Positions 18,801-27,702 of a DNA stretch of 64,000 nt are shown here, in pieces. The position numbers and the translations under genes are program-made. The stretch is from Pseudomonadota bacterium (GTDB lineage: Bacteria; Pseudomonadota; Gammaproteobacteria; Xanthomonadales; SZUA-38). Position 1 is the stretch's first letter. Each line of letters starts with the position of its first letter. The notes under the pieces are model-generated. The model saw only the letters and a list, made by a program, of their open reading frames with translations. It had not been told where the DNA came from and ran no database searches. Location: the NCBI GenBank assembly GCA_039033415.1, contig JBCCCR010000003.1, positions 186,001-250,000 on the forward strand, given 5' to 3'.

Positions 18801-19360
18801 CTTGGAACGCCGAGCTTTCTCGGTTTACCCGAGGTGCAACCGGCGACCCCACCGGTCAGCCAGTGGGGCAGGCATCTCTGATTTTTGTCGATGCGCGCCG
18901 GGCGGAATTCAGCTGGACGCTGGACGGGCGCAACGGCAGCGAGCCCTTCCAGCTGCTCGCCGCCTCCAATGATCGGACGCTACGCAACTATACCGGCACC
19001 TGGTACGACCCCGACGACAGCGGCTGGGGTGTGACCTTCTACAGCCAGGGCGACGTCAGGGTTTCGGTGCTGTATTTCTACGACGCTGAGCGCCAGCCCC
19101 GCTGGGTTCTGGGTCAAAGTGGCAATCACCAAGCAGGCAGCACCGCGATGCTGAGCTTCATTGGCTTCTGCCCCGACTGCGAGCGTGTTGAGCCACAGTC
19201 CACCAGCGCCGGGGATCTTACGCTCAGCTTCGAAAGCGCCCGCAGCGGCACCTTCAGCTCAACCGCCCGCTATCCCGGCCTGGCGAACAGCACCTGGAAT
19301 CGCAGCAATGTAGCCATCATCCCGCTCAGCGACCCGTGGCAAGATCCGGCGCTTCACTGA
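15881..19360 (+). CDS. Secreted beta-propeller protein with two heme-c motifs and C-terminal W/Y-rich repeats
   Basis: This exported protein of 1,159 residues has a signal peptide to LAQ, near residue 32. The first ~450 residues are a YVTN/SMP-type propeller (SPDGTLLAVAHT, SVSVVDLVGRQVTATL, SLAVSPDGSKVYAA). A di-heme region follows with CGSCH (507-511) and CSDCH (670-674), plus a MauG/peroxidase-like GFGFLHDGSVDTLARFV. After a calcium-loop-like DRDHDGLTDAEELRLGSNP (~895) come two copies of a domain rich in Trp/Tyr (GLWFNPDRSGHGF and GTWYDPDDSGWGV, each with a W.TYxxxGxPxWY-like strand). GAAGGAG five bases before the ATG fixes the start. A periplasmic or surface redox role is likely; the substrate is unknown. 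Confidence 0.85.
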   Translation: MMAYSRCTFMLAAKRATALLAALWIATNGLAQETSSGADIPFVNWENHPVHPLASSPDGTLLAVAHTADNRLQLFDVSEGLPVAAGHVVVGVDPVSVRFRSNAEAWVVNHISDSVSVVDLVGRQVTATLQTDDEPFDIVFAGDPLRAFVSCSQANTVLVYNVQDLSQPPERINLSAEDPRSLAVSPDGSKVYAAIFESGNGSTVLGGGAESLGTISFPPNVTRQTNTPSGGESPAPNAGTGFSPALNPLLPPPPQVGTIVRKNGDGVWLDDIGGDWTRFVSGFQANQSGRIEGWDLPDRDVAVIDAGSLEVSYVTALMNINMALAVNPASGEITVVGTEATNEVRFEPLLNGRFLRVNLARIRGADNAVLSVSDLNPHLTYASSTTAADNRLRSLGDPRSIVWNAAGTRGFVTGMGSSNLIVIDTDGRRVGDPIDTGEGPVGAVLNEEAGLLYVWNHFEASISVIELATSRRVSTVALFNPLPRAMRDGRRFLYDTRQKSGLGHVSCGSCHVDGRTDRIAWDLGDPSGDMRAFNQNCVTEVQGNPCPDFHPMKGPMMTQTLQDIIGHEPFHWRGDRDGLEEFNGAFTGLLGADAELSEAGMQAFEDHLATITFPPNPFRNLDNTLPRNLPLPGHVSTGKFGPANQPLPNGNAQRGLLLYTTGGLDEPFQCSDCHTLPTGMSRNGPLRLLGGAVEAGGEQMAHGPHGEDHLGIVSVDGNTNIAMKTAQLRNLYDKVGMDAQSAESLSGFGFLHDGSVDTLARFVALEAFELDSDQDVADLVALMLAFSGSDFGPDPSPGSVTAPQSQDTHAAVGRQVTSTGGSPTSELNTLSVLAAAGAIDLVAHGSGNSWVQQGLEFSPAQGDSVGLRDLSASASAAAPITFTAVPSGLGERLGLDRDHDGLTDAEELRLGSNPADAASRTLTPVQGLWFNPDRSGHGFDLQRLGNFLFITWYTYNEDGTPTWYQAAGEFAGESWNAELSRFTRGATGDPTGQPVGQASLIFVDARRAEFSWTLDGRNGSEPFQLLAASNDRTLRNYTGTWYDPDDSGWGVTFYSQGDVRVSVLYFYDAERQPRWVLGQSGNHQAGSTAMLSFIGFCPDCERVEPQSTSAGDLTLSFESARSGTFSSTARYPGLANSTWNRSNVAIIPLSDPWQDPALH

Positions 19361-19491
19361 GATCGGCTGACCCCTTTTTGGACCGACGTGGCTGATTCAG
19401 GGACAGGCGGCGCTCGCCGATACACAGTTTAACCATCCAAAAACACCGGCTGAAATACAATAACGGCTGCCCTTGATCACCTTCTTCCCTG

Positions 19492-22400
19492 ATGACAAAA
19501 CTGATGTCCCTGTGCCTGCTGCTGCCGGCCCTGCTGAGTATCAGCAGCTGCACGCTTCGCGAGACCGAAAGTGAGCGCCGCGCTCTCCAGTTTCCGCCAG
19601 GGCGGCCGCTCGATGCGGGCCCGAAAGCACACCGGAACCGCGCCGTAAGCAGCCGCCTAAGTGTTGGCGTTGCGCGAATTGAGGGTCCAGCCAAAATGGA
19701 CCAACCCGGGCGAACGCTAGCCGAGCCACCCAGGCAGAAGCAGCTGCGCAAAACCCCGAAGTACCGCCAGGTGCCCGACTGGTCCCAAAACCAGCAACGT
19801 GCCGAGACTAAAGGCTTTTCGGGCAGCACCTTCGACGCGCTGGACTATGACAGCAACGCTGACAACACGGGCGGCTTTGTGTTTATTCCGGCAGACCCGG
19901 TACTGGCGGCCGGCCCGAACCACGTGGTGGCGGTGACCAACACCAGTGTCGCGATCTACGATAAATCGGGTTCCGAATTGAGCAGCGAGTCGCTCCAGGA
20001 TTTCTTTTCGCCCCTCTCGCCGCCGACGTTTACGTTTGATCCGAAGGTCCTTTTCGATCAGTTCGAGAGTCGTTTTCTTGTGCTGACGTTGGAGCGGCAG
20101 GATATCGACGAAGGCGATTCCAGCAACACCTCACGGATCCTGCTGGCGGTCAGCGACACCGACGATCCCACCGGCTCCTGGACCGTCACCGAAATCAACG
20201 GGTTTGAGACCGTCGGTGGGCAAGACCACTGGGTAGATTTTCCGGGTTTCGCGGTGGACGAGGAGGCGGTGTATATCACCGTCAACCTATTCCAATTCTT
20301 CAATCAAACCAATGGAGGCGCCTTCGGCGGCACGCGGCTCTTCATCGTTGAGAAAGACGTAAACAACGGCTTTTATGACGGCCGAAGCGCGGACGTCACC
20401 CGCTTCAACCCGTTTACCAGCGGAAGCACTTTTGCCGGAACGCATCAGCCGGCGCACATTTTCGGCACGCCACCTTCGGGCAATACCGGCACGTGGCTGG
20501 TGCTGCAAAGTGGCCTCGGCAGCGGCAGTACCGAAGAAGCTCAGGTCGTTCAGGTCAACAGCCCGACGGGCAATACGTCATTCAGCTTCAACTTTGTGTC
20601 GCTGGGTAATATCGACAACAACCCCGCCAATCCGCTGGGCAATCTTCCCCAGAGCGGCAGTAGCCTCGACCCGGATGCCGGGGACCGCCGAGTGCTGGAT
20701 GCGGTCTGGCGTGACAACTCGCTGTATTTCACCGCAACGACTCGGGCCAGAACGGGCGCGGACAGCGGCGAGACCACCGCCTACTGGGCGGAGGTCAACA
20801 CGCAGACCGACAATCTGATTCAGCTCGGCCTGCTCGGCGGTGAGGATATCGCCAACAATACCGAGACGGCGTATGCCGCCGTAGCGGTCAACGATGCCGG
20901 CGTAGTGGCGCTTGGCTTCACCAGCGCCAACGGCAGCAGTTTTCTCAGCTCCCACTACGCGCTGCACGTTCCCGGCGACGCGGCCGGCAGTAACCGCGGC
21001 AGCCAGCTGCTTCGCGCCGGCATCGATGCTTACGAACTGACCTTTGGCGGCCCCGAGGTCCGCTGGGGCGACTACTCCTCGGTAGCGCTGGACCCCAACG
21101 GCGCCTGTTTCTGGGTCTACAACAAACACACCATCAGCCGCGGATCGGGCACCGACGGCGAAATCGGTCGCTGGGGCACGGCCGCTGCAGAAGTCTGCGG
21201 CAATCAGCCGCCGACGCCCGTAGCTGACGCGCTGACCGTGGCCGAAGGCGGCACGGTGGACCGGACCGACAGCGGCGACAACAGCCTGCTGGACAACGAC
21301 TCCGATCCAGAGGGCGACAATCTGGACATCAACCGCAACCCGACCACCGAACCCGGGTTGGGCACAGTGAGCATCGCCAGTAACGGCACCTTCGACTATA
21401 CCCATGACGGCAGCGATTCGAGCAACGACCTGTTCCGCTATGAGGTCTGTGACGACGGCAGCCCGGTGCTCTGTGCCGAGGCGCAGGTCAATGTCACGAT
21501 CACCGAAGTGAATGACCCGCCGATCGCGAACAATGACCTTGGCCCAACGATTTCTGAGGACGACGACGACACCATCAGTATTTCCAGCCTGCTCGCCAAC
21601 GACTCGGTCGGCGACATCGGTACCAGCCAGGCGCTGGACATCACTGCGGTCGACACCGAGATGAACGGCACCGCTGATCTGTTGTCGTCGAGCATCCGCT
21701 TTACGCCCGCCGATGATTTCTTCGGCAGCGCAAGCTTTCGCTATACCGCTACCGACGACGGCACCACCGACGGCGCCAACGATCCGCTAAGCGATACGGC
21801 GATGGTCACCATAACGGTCACCGAGGTGAACGACCCTCCCATTGCTGCAGGGGAGACGATCGCCAACCTGGCGGAGGACGGGATCTACACCGTGCCCTTC
21901 AGCCTGCTGCTGTCCAACGACAGCCCCGGACCCACCAACGAGGCTGGTCAGCAGCTCAGCGTTAACCTGGCCGCCAACCCGGCCGGCGGCAGCGTCACGC
22001 TGGACGGCAGCAACGTTGTCTTCACCGCGGCGCCCGATTTCAATGGCAGCGCCGGTTTCGACTATCGCGTGGTGGACAACGGAACCACCGCCGGCAGCGC
22101 CAACCCGCAGACCGACGTGACGCGCGCCCAGTTTCTGGTCATCGAGGTGAACGATCCGCCGCAGCCGACTGCTGACACGCTCCCAGACGTCCTCGAAGAT
22201 TCCGCCGGCTTCACTTTTGACGCCTCGGTTCTGGTGGTGAACGACTCCCCTGGGCCCTCCAATGAAAGCGGCCAATCGTTGACGCTCACCGAGGTGAGCA
22301 ATCCGGTTGGCGGCACGGTCGGCCTGAACGCCGGCATGATCACCTTCACACCCGCGCCCCAGTTCAGCGGCGCCGCGGCGTTCAGCTACAGCGTTGTCGA

Positions 22401-23082
22401 CGACGGCACCAGCGGCGGTCAGCCGGACCCGCTGTCGGCAGTCGGCGCAGTGACGTTCAACGTGGTCGGTGACAACGACCCGCCGAGCGCGGGTGACGAT
22501 ACCCTGACCGTCGTTCGCGGCGGACAATCGGTGGTGCTGGACAGCGGTTCTTTAAGGCTTACCGACAACGACTCTGACCCCGAGCAGGAGACCCTGAGCG
22601 TTTCTGTGGCACCGCTGGATGCGCCCAGCCAGGGCACCATCACGCTAGCTGCTGATGGCAGCTTTCGCTACGAACATTCCGCTTCGGATCTGACCAGCGA
22701 CAGCTTCAGTTACGAAGTCTGCGACGACGGCCAGCCGGTGCTGTGCGCAACCGCAGAGGTCAACATCACCGTGATTGAGTCACCCTTCGCCCGGTGCAGC
22801 GCCAGCGGGTCACGAGGAGTCGTCGGCTTTCCTATCGGATTGCCGGCAGCGGATCTGTTCGACAGCCCACAGGGAAGCTTTGCGGCCCAGGGTCTGCCCG
22901 CTTCCCTGACCATCGATCCGGACAACGGCGTCATCGCCGGCACGCCGGTCGTCGGCGATCTGCCAAACTCTCCCTATTTTGTGACCGTGACAAGCGCTGG
23001 CGCGCCCCGATTTTTCAGCCTTCGAATCGACCCGGATACCGACAGCCTGTTTTTCAGCGGGCTGGAGGACGAGTGCCTGTAG
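19492..23082 (+). CDS. Giant putative lipoprotein with N-terminal propeller-like region and tandem Ig/cadherin-like repeats
   Basis: The 1,196 residues begin with a lipoprotein-type signal (LLSISSC, lipid on Cys20). Residues ~130-570 form a propeller-like region (AAGPNHVVAVTNTSVAIYD, GPEVRWGDYSSVALDPNG). From ~572 to ~1,100 there are about five repeats of 95-105 residues of the VCBS/tandem-95 type, with DNDSDPEGD and ITEVNDPPIA linkers. A putative-Ig (He_PIG) module follows: LPASLTIDPDNGVIAGTP. The last residues, DSLFFSGLEDECL, resemble the terminal [LI]F..GFE tail of other proteins here. It is likely a surface adhesin or matrix protein. No catalytic motif is visible. Confidence 0.82.
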   Translation: MTKLMSLCLLLPALLSISSCTLRETESERRALQFPPGRPLDAGPKAHRNRAVSSRLSVGVARIEGPAKMDQPGRTLAEPPRQKQLRKTPKYRQVPDWSQNQQRAETKGFSGSTFDALDYDSNADNTGGFVFIPADPVLAAGPNHVVAVTNTSVAIYDKSGSELSSESLQDFFSPLSPPTFTFDPKVLFDQFESRFLVLTLERQDIDEGDSSNTSRILLAVSDTDDPTGSWTVTEINGFETVGGQDHWVDFPGFAVDEEAVYITVNLFQFFNQTNGGAFGGTRLFIVEKDVNNGFYDGRSADVTRFNPFTSGSTFAGTHQPAHIFGTPPSGNTGTWLVLQSGLGSGSTEEAQVVQVNSPTGNTSFSFNFVSLGNIDNNPANPLGNLPQSGSSLDPDAGDRRVLDAVWRDNSLYFTATTRARTGADSGETTAYWAEVNTQTDNLIQLGLLGGEDIANNTETAYAAVAVNDAGVVALGFTSANGSSFLSSHYALHVPGDAAGSNRGSQLLRAGIDAYELTFGGPEVRWGDYSSVALDPNGACFWVYNKHTISRGSGTDGEIGRWGTAAAEVCGNQPPTPVADALTVAEGGTVDRTDSGDNSLLDNDSDPEGDNLDINRNPTTEPGLGTVSIASNGTFDYTHDGSDSSNDLFRYEVCDDGSPVLCAEAQVNVTITEVNDPPIANNDLGPTISEDDDDTISISSLLANDSVGDIGTSQALDITAVDTEMNGTADLLSSSIRFTPADDFFGSASFRYTATDDGTTDGANDPLSDTAMVTITVTEVNDPPIAAGETIANLAEDGIYTVPFSLLLSNDSPGPTNEAGQQLSVNLAANPAGGSVTLDGSNVVFTAAPDFNGSAGFDYRVVDNGTTAGSANPQTDVTRAQFLVIEVNDPPQPTADTLPDVLEDSAGFTFDASVLVVNDSPGPSNESGQSLTLTEVSNPVGGTVGLNAGMITFTPAPQFSGAAAFSYSVVDDGTSGGQPDPLSAVGAVTFNVVGDNDPPSAGDDTLTVVRGGQSVVLDSGSLRLTDNDSDPEQETLSVSVAPLDAPSQGTITLAADGSFRYEHSASDLTSDSFSYEVCDDGQPVLCATAEVNITVIESPFARCSASGSRGVVGFPIGLPAADLFDSPQGSFAAQGLPASLTIDPDNGVIAGTPVVGDLPNSPYFVTVTSAGAPRFFSLRIDPDTDSLFFSGLEDECL

Positions 23083-23190
23083 GAGTCGTCCGATAGCTTG
23101 CGGGGCGCACCGCCTGAGGCGCTCCAACCCCTCAAGCTTTCACCTTGCGGGCCGATAATCTACGAACACTTTTGTTTGGCGGTGCGCGCA

Positions 23191-24411
23191 ATGGACGACA
23201 AGCGGCTCGAATCGATCAGCCCCCTGAAAAATCTGACTACCGGCCAGCGCAAAGATCTGCTGGACGGCGGCAAGCGTGCCGTTGTGCCGAAAGGTGCGAT
23301 GATCGACTCCTATGAGGAGCGTAACTGGTTTTTTATGCTGGTTGATGGCTCGGTCAAACTGGTTCCCGCTGAGGGCAAGGCATTTACATTCGACGACAGT
23401 ACCGATCGAGCCCTGGACCCAATTTTTCCGGATGTACGCGGCGGAGACACGGCCAAGTTCACCATCGACTCGCTAGTCCTACGCATCGACCGCAAGCGCG
23501 TTGAGCAGGCAGAACAGTCGGTGGACAGCACCGTTGAGGCCCATGACACGGAAATCGATGACGTTGGGGCTGACGTGATGAGAGCCTTGTTCGAAGATTT
23601 CCACAACGGCCGTATCAACGTCCCGGCGATGCCCGAGATCGCCGTGCGGGTCCGAAAACTGATGGACGACGAGAACGCCGGCCTCGAAGATCTCGCCAAG
23701 CTGATCGAGCAGGATCCATCACTCGCCGGCAAGCTGATTGCAGCCGCCAACTCAGCCCTGATCCGAGGGCGTACGGAGATCTGCACTGCCGAGGAAGCGC
23801 TCCTTCGGATGGGCATCACCCGGGCCTGCAGCGTGGTGATCTCACTGGCCGTCCAGGAGATGTTTATCTTTCGCTCGCGAACGCTCTACGCCGTTGGCTC
23901 GGACGTGTGGATGACCGCCACCCAGGTCGCCGCCACCTCAAAGATTCTTGCGCAGCACGCGCAGGGCGTGACGGTTGACCCGGAAAAAGCGTTCATGATC
24001 GGCCTGCTGCACAATGTCGGCGCCGTAGCGGTGCTCGGCTATCTTGAGAAACTGGAGATCGACGTGCCGCGCGCCGAGGTCAACGAAACCCTTAGCAGCC
24101 TGCGTGCGGTCAGCACCACGCTGGTGCTGAACAAGTGGCATATGGACGCCGATTTTCACGTTGCCGGCGAAGATGCGGAAGATCCGGAAACCCGGGAAAA
24201 CCCCTACTATCCGATCCTGCAGCTCGCGATCCAGCAGGTCCAGGCGGCCCAGGGCAGCGCTCCGGAGAGTCAGGAGATTCATCAGCTGCCAGGCTTGATG
24301 ATGCTCGGCGAACACCGCCAGGTGGATGAAGATGGGCGCCTCCTCCTGCTGGTGGATCACCCCGAGCTAGCCGCCCTTCCCAGCTCCCCAGGTGTCGAAA
24401 ACGCCGCCTGA
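23191..24411 (+). CDS. HDOD protein with N-terminal cyclic-nucleotide-binding-like region
   Basis: This protein of about 406 residues begins with a cNMP-binding-like fold (ISPLKNLTTGQRKDLL, then WFFMLVDGSVKLV). A full HDOD domain follows from ~150: INVPAMPEIAVRVRKLMDD, IEQDPSLAGKLIAAANSA, AEEALLRMGITRACSVVISLA, and the HD-remnant region FMIGLLHNVGAVAVL. HDOD proteins are non-catalytic signalling adaptors. I chose ATG 23191 because the open frame upstream (from 23098) has no family similarity, although no strong ribosome site is visible. It precedes an FHA-GGDEF gene by 73 bp. Confidence 0.83.
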   Translation: MDDKRLESISPLKNLTTGQRKDLLDGGKRAVVPKGAMIDSYEERNWFFMLVDGSVKLVPAEGKAFTFDDSTDRALDPIFPDVRGGDTAKFTIDSLVLRIDRKRVEQAEQSVDSTVEAHDTEIDDVGADVMRALFEDFHNGRINVPAMPEIAVRVRKLMDDENAGLEDLAKLIEQDPSLAGKLIAAANSALIRGRTEICTAEEALLRMGITRACSVVISLAVQEMFIFRSRTLYAVGSDVWMTATQVAATSKILAQHAQGVTVDPEKAFMIGLLHNVGAVAVLGYLEKLEIDVPRAEVNETLSSLRAVSTTLVLNKWHMDADFHVAGEDAEDPETRENPYYPILQLAIQQVQAAQGSAPESQEIHQLPGLMMLGEHRQVDEDGRLLLLVDHPELAALPSSPGVENAA

Positions 24412-24450
24412 GCGGGAGTTAAGCTCCCGATGAGCGGGTAAAGCTCCTGA
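24409..24450. repeat. Tandem near-repeat with a hairpin between HDOD and FHA-GGDEF genes
   Basis: Two adjacent copies of TGAGCGGG...TAAAGCTCC-type sequence (24409-24430 and 24431-24450) begin at the HDOD stop codon. The first copy folds as CGGGAG-TTAAG-CTCCCG (24413-24429). There is no T-run, so it is not a standard terminator. It may be an mRNA-processing or attenuation element between co-transcribed genes. Confidence 0.4.
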
Positions 24451-24484
24451 CGTTCGCCGCGCCCTGTGGTAAAAGAAAGGGGCC

Positions 24485-25462
24485 ATGGGGAACAACGAGC
24501 TAACGCAGTCCACCGACGCGACGGCCGAGATGGATTACGGCAGGTCCCAGAGCCGCCGCGAGCCCGGCCTGGTCATTATCACCGGCAGCAGTCTTGGTGA
24601 GTTCTATTCGCTTGCCGACGGCACCAGCCTGATTGTCGGTCGAGACGCCGACTGCGATATCGTCCTGCAGCGGCCATCCGTATCGCGGCGTCATCTGCGC
24701 GTTGAGCGCGAAGGTTCACAGGTAACCGCCGCCGACCTGAACTCCAAGAACGGCGCCCTAGTCGACCAGCAGCCGGTGCCGCTCGAAGGCGTGCAGCTGA
24801 ACAACGGCGATCTCATACGTGTGGGGGACGCCACGCTGAAATACCTGGACGGCCGGACGCCGGAGGCACGCTACCACGAGCGGAGCTATCGGCTGGCGAC
24901 CCGCGACGCGCTGACGAACCTCAATAACCGGCTGCTGTTTCTAGACGCCCTTGCTCGCACGCTCGCCGATTGGAACCGGCGCGGCGGCAACGTCTCGGTC
25001 GCGCTGCTGGATCTGGATCATTTCAAGCAGATCAACGATCGGTTTGGTCACGAAGCCGGCGACCGGGTGCTCCAGCTGCTCGCCAGCATCCTGACCAGCT
25101 CGCTGCGCGCCAGCGACCTGATCGCGCGACTGGGCGGCGAGGAGTTTGCCGTGGCATTTGCCGATACGCCGCCGCAAGATGCGGCTGAGATCCTGACCAA
25201 GATCAATGAAGAGCTCGCGCAGCGGTGCCAGGACTTTACCGATATGCCCACCGCAAGTTTTAGCGCTGGCGTTGCCAGCCTGCCGCCGGTGGCACCTCAC
25301 AACGCCGATCTGGCGGCGCTGCAGAACGCACTGCTGCGGAGTGCCGATCAGGCCATGTATCAAGCCAAGGATGCCGGTCGAAACAAAGTGGTCATTTCAA
25401 CCGAAGAACTGACCGAAACGACCGGCGCCGTGGAAACCAAACGACATCTCAAGCCCAGCTAG
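24485..25462 (+). CDS. FHA-domain diguanylate cyclase
   Basis: The 325 residues comprise an N-terminal FHA domain (LIVGRDADCDIVLQ, SVSRRHLRVE, NSKNG), which binds phosphothreonine peptides, and a GGDEF domain. The catalytic motif is GGEEF (217-221), and an RxxD inhibitory site (RASD) sits exactly five residues upstream, so it should make c-di-GMP with product inhibition. There is no membrane segment. A Ser/Thr kinase is encoded next door on the other strand, so phosphorylation-dependent control of this cyclase is an attractive inference. AAAGGGG just before the ATG supports the start. Confidence 0.94.
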   Translation: MGNNELTQSTDATAEMDYGRSQSRREPGLVIITGSSLGEFYSLADGTSLIVGRDADCDIVLQRPSVSRRHLRVEREGSQVTAADLNSKNGALVDQQPVPLEGVQLNNGDLIRVGDATLKYLDGRTPEARYHERSYRLATRDALTNLNNRLLFLDALARTLADWNRRGGNVSVALLDLDHFKQINDRFGHEAGDRVLQLLASILTSSLRASDLIARLGGEEFAVAFADTPPQDAAEILTKINEELAQRCQDFTDMPTASFSAGVASLPPVAPHNADLAALQNALLRSADQAMYQAKDAGRNKVVISTEELTETTGAVETKRHLKPS

Positions 25463-25512
25463 CCTGCCCTAGTAGGCTACGGCAGTGCGGGTCGGACCCA
25501 ACCGGCTCGGCG

Positions 25513-27609
25513 CTAGAGCGCAATGCCGAACTTGGTCAGCAGGTCGCGCGCATTGTCGGCCTCGGTACTTGCCTCCGGTCGCTCGCCGGCAAGCGCCAGG
25601 ATTTTGCGGATCAACTCGACCGCTTCGGGGTCACTCGGCTGCTGCATGAGCCTAACCTCCGCCAGACCCACTGCAGCGCGGAGCCAGGCGGGATGGTCCT
25701 CACCGTTGACCTCAGCCATGCCCGCCAGCGCCGCTTCGAGTAACCCTTTTGCTTCGTCGAGCTCATCCAGCTCTATCAAGACGTTCGCCAGGTTTGCTCT
25801 CGTGCTGAGGGTATAGTGATTGCGTTCGCCAAAGATCGTGGGCTGGATTTCGAGGTTTTCCCTGAATAGCGCCTCTGCCTCCGCGAGCCGTTTCAGCCGC
25901 AAAAGACCGTTCGCCAGATTGTTGCGGGCATGGCTCGTGTCCGGTGCTTCACGTCCAAGAACCTCGACCCGAACCTCCAGTGACCGACGCGCAAAGTCTG
26001 TGCCTCGTTCCAATGATTCGTTGTCTTCATTCTGTATTCCCCGAGACAGGTAAACATAGGCCATGTTGTTCAGCATGGTCATCATCAACGGGTGGGTTGG
26101 CGGCAGGTGTTGCTCTACCCGGCGATAGAGGTCTTCAAACCTGGGGCCGAACGTTTCGAGTGGCTCGTAACCAGCCTGGGTCTCAATCAGCTGGTTCTCC
26201 GCTGTCAGCGTATCCTCGTGAGTTGGACCTAGCGCAGCGACGCGCAGCTCCAGAGCCCGCTTCAGCAGCGGCTCGCCGTCCTGTGGCTGACCCAGCCCGG
26301 CATAGGTATAGCCGAGCGTCTCCAGCATGGTCGCTTCGAGCTTGGGCTGATCGGCAAAGGTCGTCGACGCCTTATCAGCCGCCTGGGCCAGCACGTCGAC
26401 CACCCGAACGTCCCGTCCACCGACCCGCGGATCAGCCGACCGCAGTGTTTCGACCAAAAAGTTATTCATGGCCGTCGAGCGCTGCGCCTCAAGCTCTGCT
26501 TCGCCGCGCGCCGCCTGGGCTGACAGCATGGCGCGGGTGGACACCACCACCGCACCGGCCAAGCCAGCAACGAGGAGCAGTGCGGCCGCTGTCTCGAGAC
26601 GGTGACGCTGCACAAAACGCCAAGCGGCGTGGGTCTTGCTCGGCGGCCTGGCGCTGACCGGATAGTGGGACAGATAGCGCTCCAGGTCCGCGGCCAGCTC
26701 GCCGGTAGAGGCATAACGCGCTGAAGGGTCTTCCTGGACGGCCTTCAGGACAACCCAGTCCAGATCCCCCTTGAGCTGACCGACCAGCGTATCGACCGCG
26801 GTACTTCGCGCATCGACCAGCGCCTCAACCTCGTCCTGATCCGCAGTCCGAATCCGGCTGCTGGGTGATTTCAGCGGGTGGTCGGGCACCTCAGACCAGT
26901 TGCTCCGGGAGCGGCGCTCAAACGGGAGGTTATCGGTCAGCAGTTCATAGAGGATCAGTCCCAGGGAGTAGACGTCGGTGCGGCTGTCGACGTCCTGCGG
27001 CTGCCGGATCTGCTCGGGGCTCATATAGGCGGGGGTGCCAAGCAGCGAGCCTTCCATCGTATGGTCAACCTGGGCGTCCGCAATCTTGGCGATGCCAAAA
27101 TCGATCACCTTGGGCACCGGCTGCCCGTCAACCTCCGTCACCATCACGTTGCTGGGCTTCAGGTCTCGATGAACCACCCCCTGCTGGTGCGCATAGCCGA
27201 TGGCGCCACAGAGCTCGATAAAGAGCTCAATTCTTCGCTCGATGGGCAGCCGATGCGCGTTGCAGTACTTGAGCAGCGAGTCGCCGTCCAGATACTCCAG
27301 CACCATATAGGGGAAACCGTCGGGGGTTTCCCCGGCGTCAAACACGGTGGCAATGTGGGGATGATTGAGCCGGGCCAGCGTTTGTCGTTCGGCCTGAAAC
27401 CGCGCCAGCCGGCGCACGGAGGTCAGGTCCAGGCGGGTGACCTTAATCGCCACCTCGCGGCGGATGGGCTGCTCCTGGAGGGCCCGGTAAACCGCGCCCA
27501 TACCGCCTTCCCCGACCACTTCCAGTAGCTGGTAGGGACCGATTTCTGACAGCTTTTTGGAAATCACCTGGCTGTGCTGAGCATCCAGGGTTTCGGTTGC
27601 TTCGGTCAC
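25513..27609 (-). CDS. Membrane Ser/Thr protein kinase with C-terminal TPRs
   Basis: This protein of about 698 residues has a Hanks-type kinase with all key motifs: glycine loop GEGGMGAVY (33-41), VAIK with Lys56, HRDLKPSNVM (His147-Asp149), IDFGIAK and GTPAYMSPEQ. One transmembrane helix follows (AAALLLVAGLAGAVVVS). The C-terminal half is TPR-like (LGYTYAGLGQPQDGEPLLKRALEL, ARNNLANGLLRLKRLAEAEAL) and should lie in the periplasm. The frame is open upstream, but that region overlaps the divergent DUF6489 gene. I chose GTG 27609, which leaves 24 residues before the kinase core. The gene converges with the FHA-GGDEF gene. Confidence 0.93.
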   Translation of the reverse strand: MTEATETLDAQHSQVISKKLSEIGPYQLLEVVGEGGMGAVYRALQEQPIRREVAIKVTRLDLTSVRRLARFQAERQTLARLNHPHIATVFDAGETPDGFPYMVLEYLDGDSLLKYCNAHRLPIERRIELFIELCGAIGYAHQQGVVHRDLKPSNVMVTEVDGQPVPKVIDFGIAKIADAQVDHTMEGSLLGTPAYMSPEQIRQPQDVDSRTDVYSLGLILYELLTDNLPFERRSRSNWSEVPDHPLKSPSSRIRTADQDEVEALVDARSTAVDTLVGQLKGDLDWVVLKAVQEDPSARYASTGELAADLERYLSHYPVSARPPSKTHAAWRFVQRHRLETAAALLLVAGLAGAVVVSTRAMLSAQAARGEAELEAQRSTAMNNFLVETLRSADPRVGGRDVRVVDVLAQAADKASTTFADQPKLEATMLETLGYTYAGLGQPQDGEPLLKRALELRVAALGPTHEDTLTAENQLIETQAGYEPLETFGPRFEDLYRRVEQHLPPTHPLMMTMLNNMAYVYLSRGIQNEDNESLERGTDFARRSLEVRVEVLGREAPDTSHARNNLANGLLRLKRLAEAEALFRENLEIQPTIFGERNHYTLSTRANLANVLIELDELDEAKGLLEAALAGMAEVNGEDHPAWLRAAVGLAEVRLMQQPSDPEAVELIRKILALAGERPEASTEADNARDLLTKFGIAL

Positions 27610-27702
27610 GGTGCGCTCGGGATAAAGATCCAGTATACGACGAACCTGTGCCGGCAAGCAGGTAAACTGATGGTAAGCAAGACAGGGAAACTGGAAAGCC
27701 TC

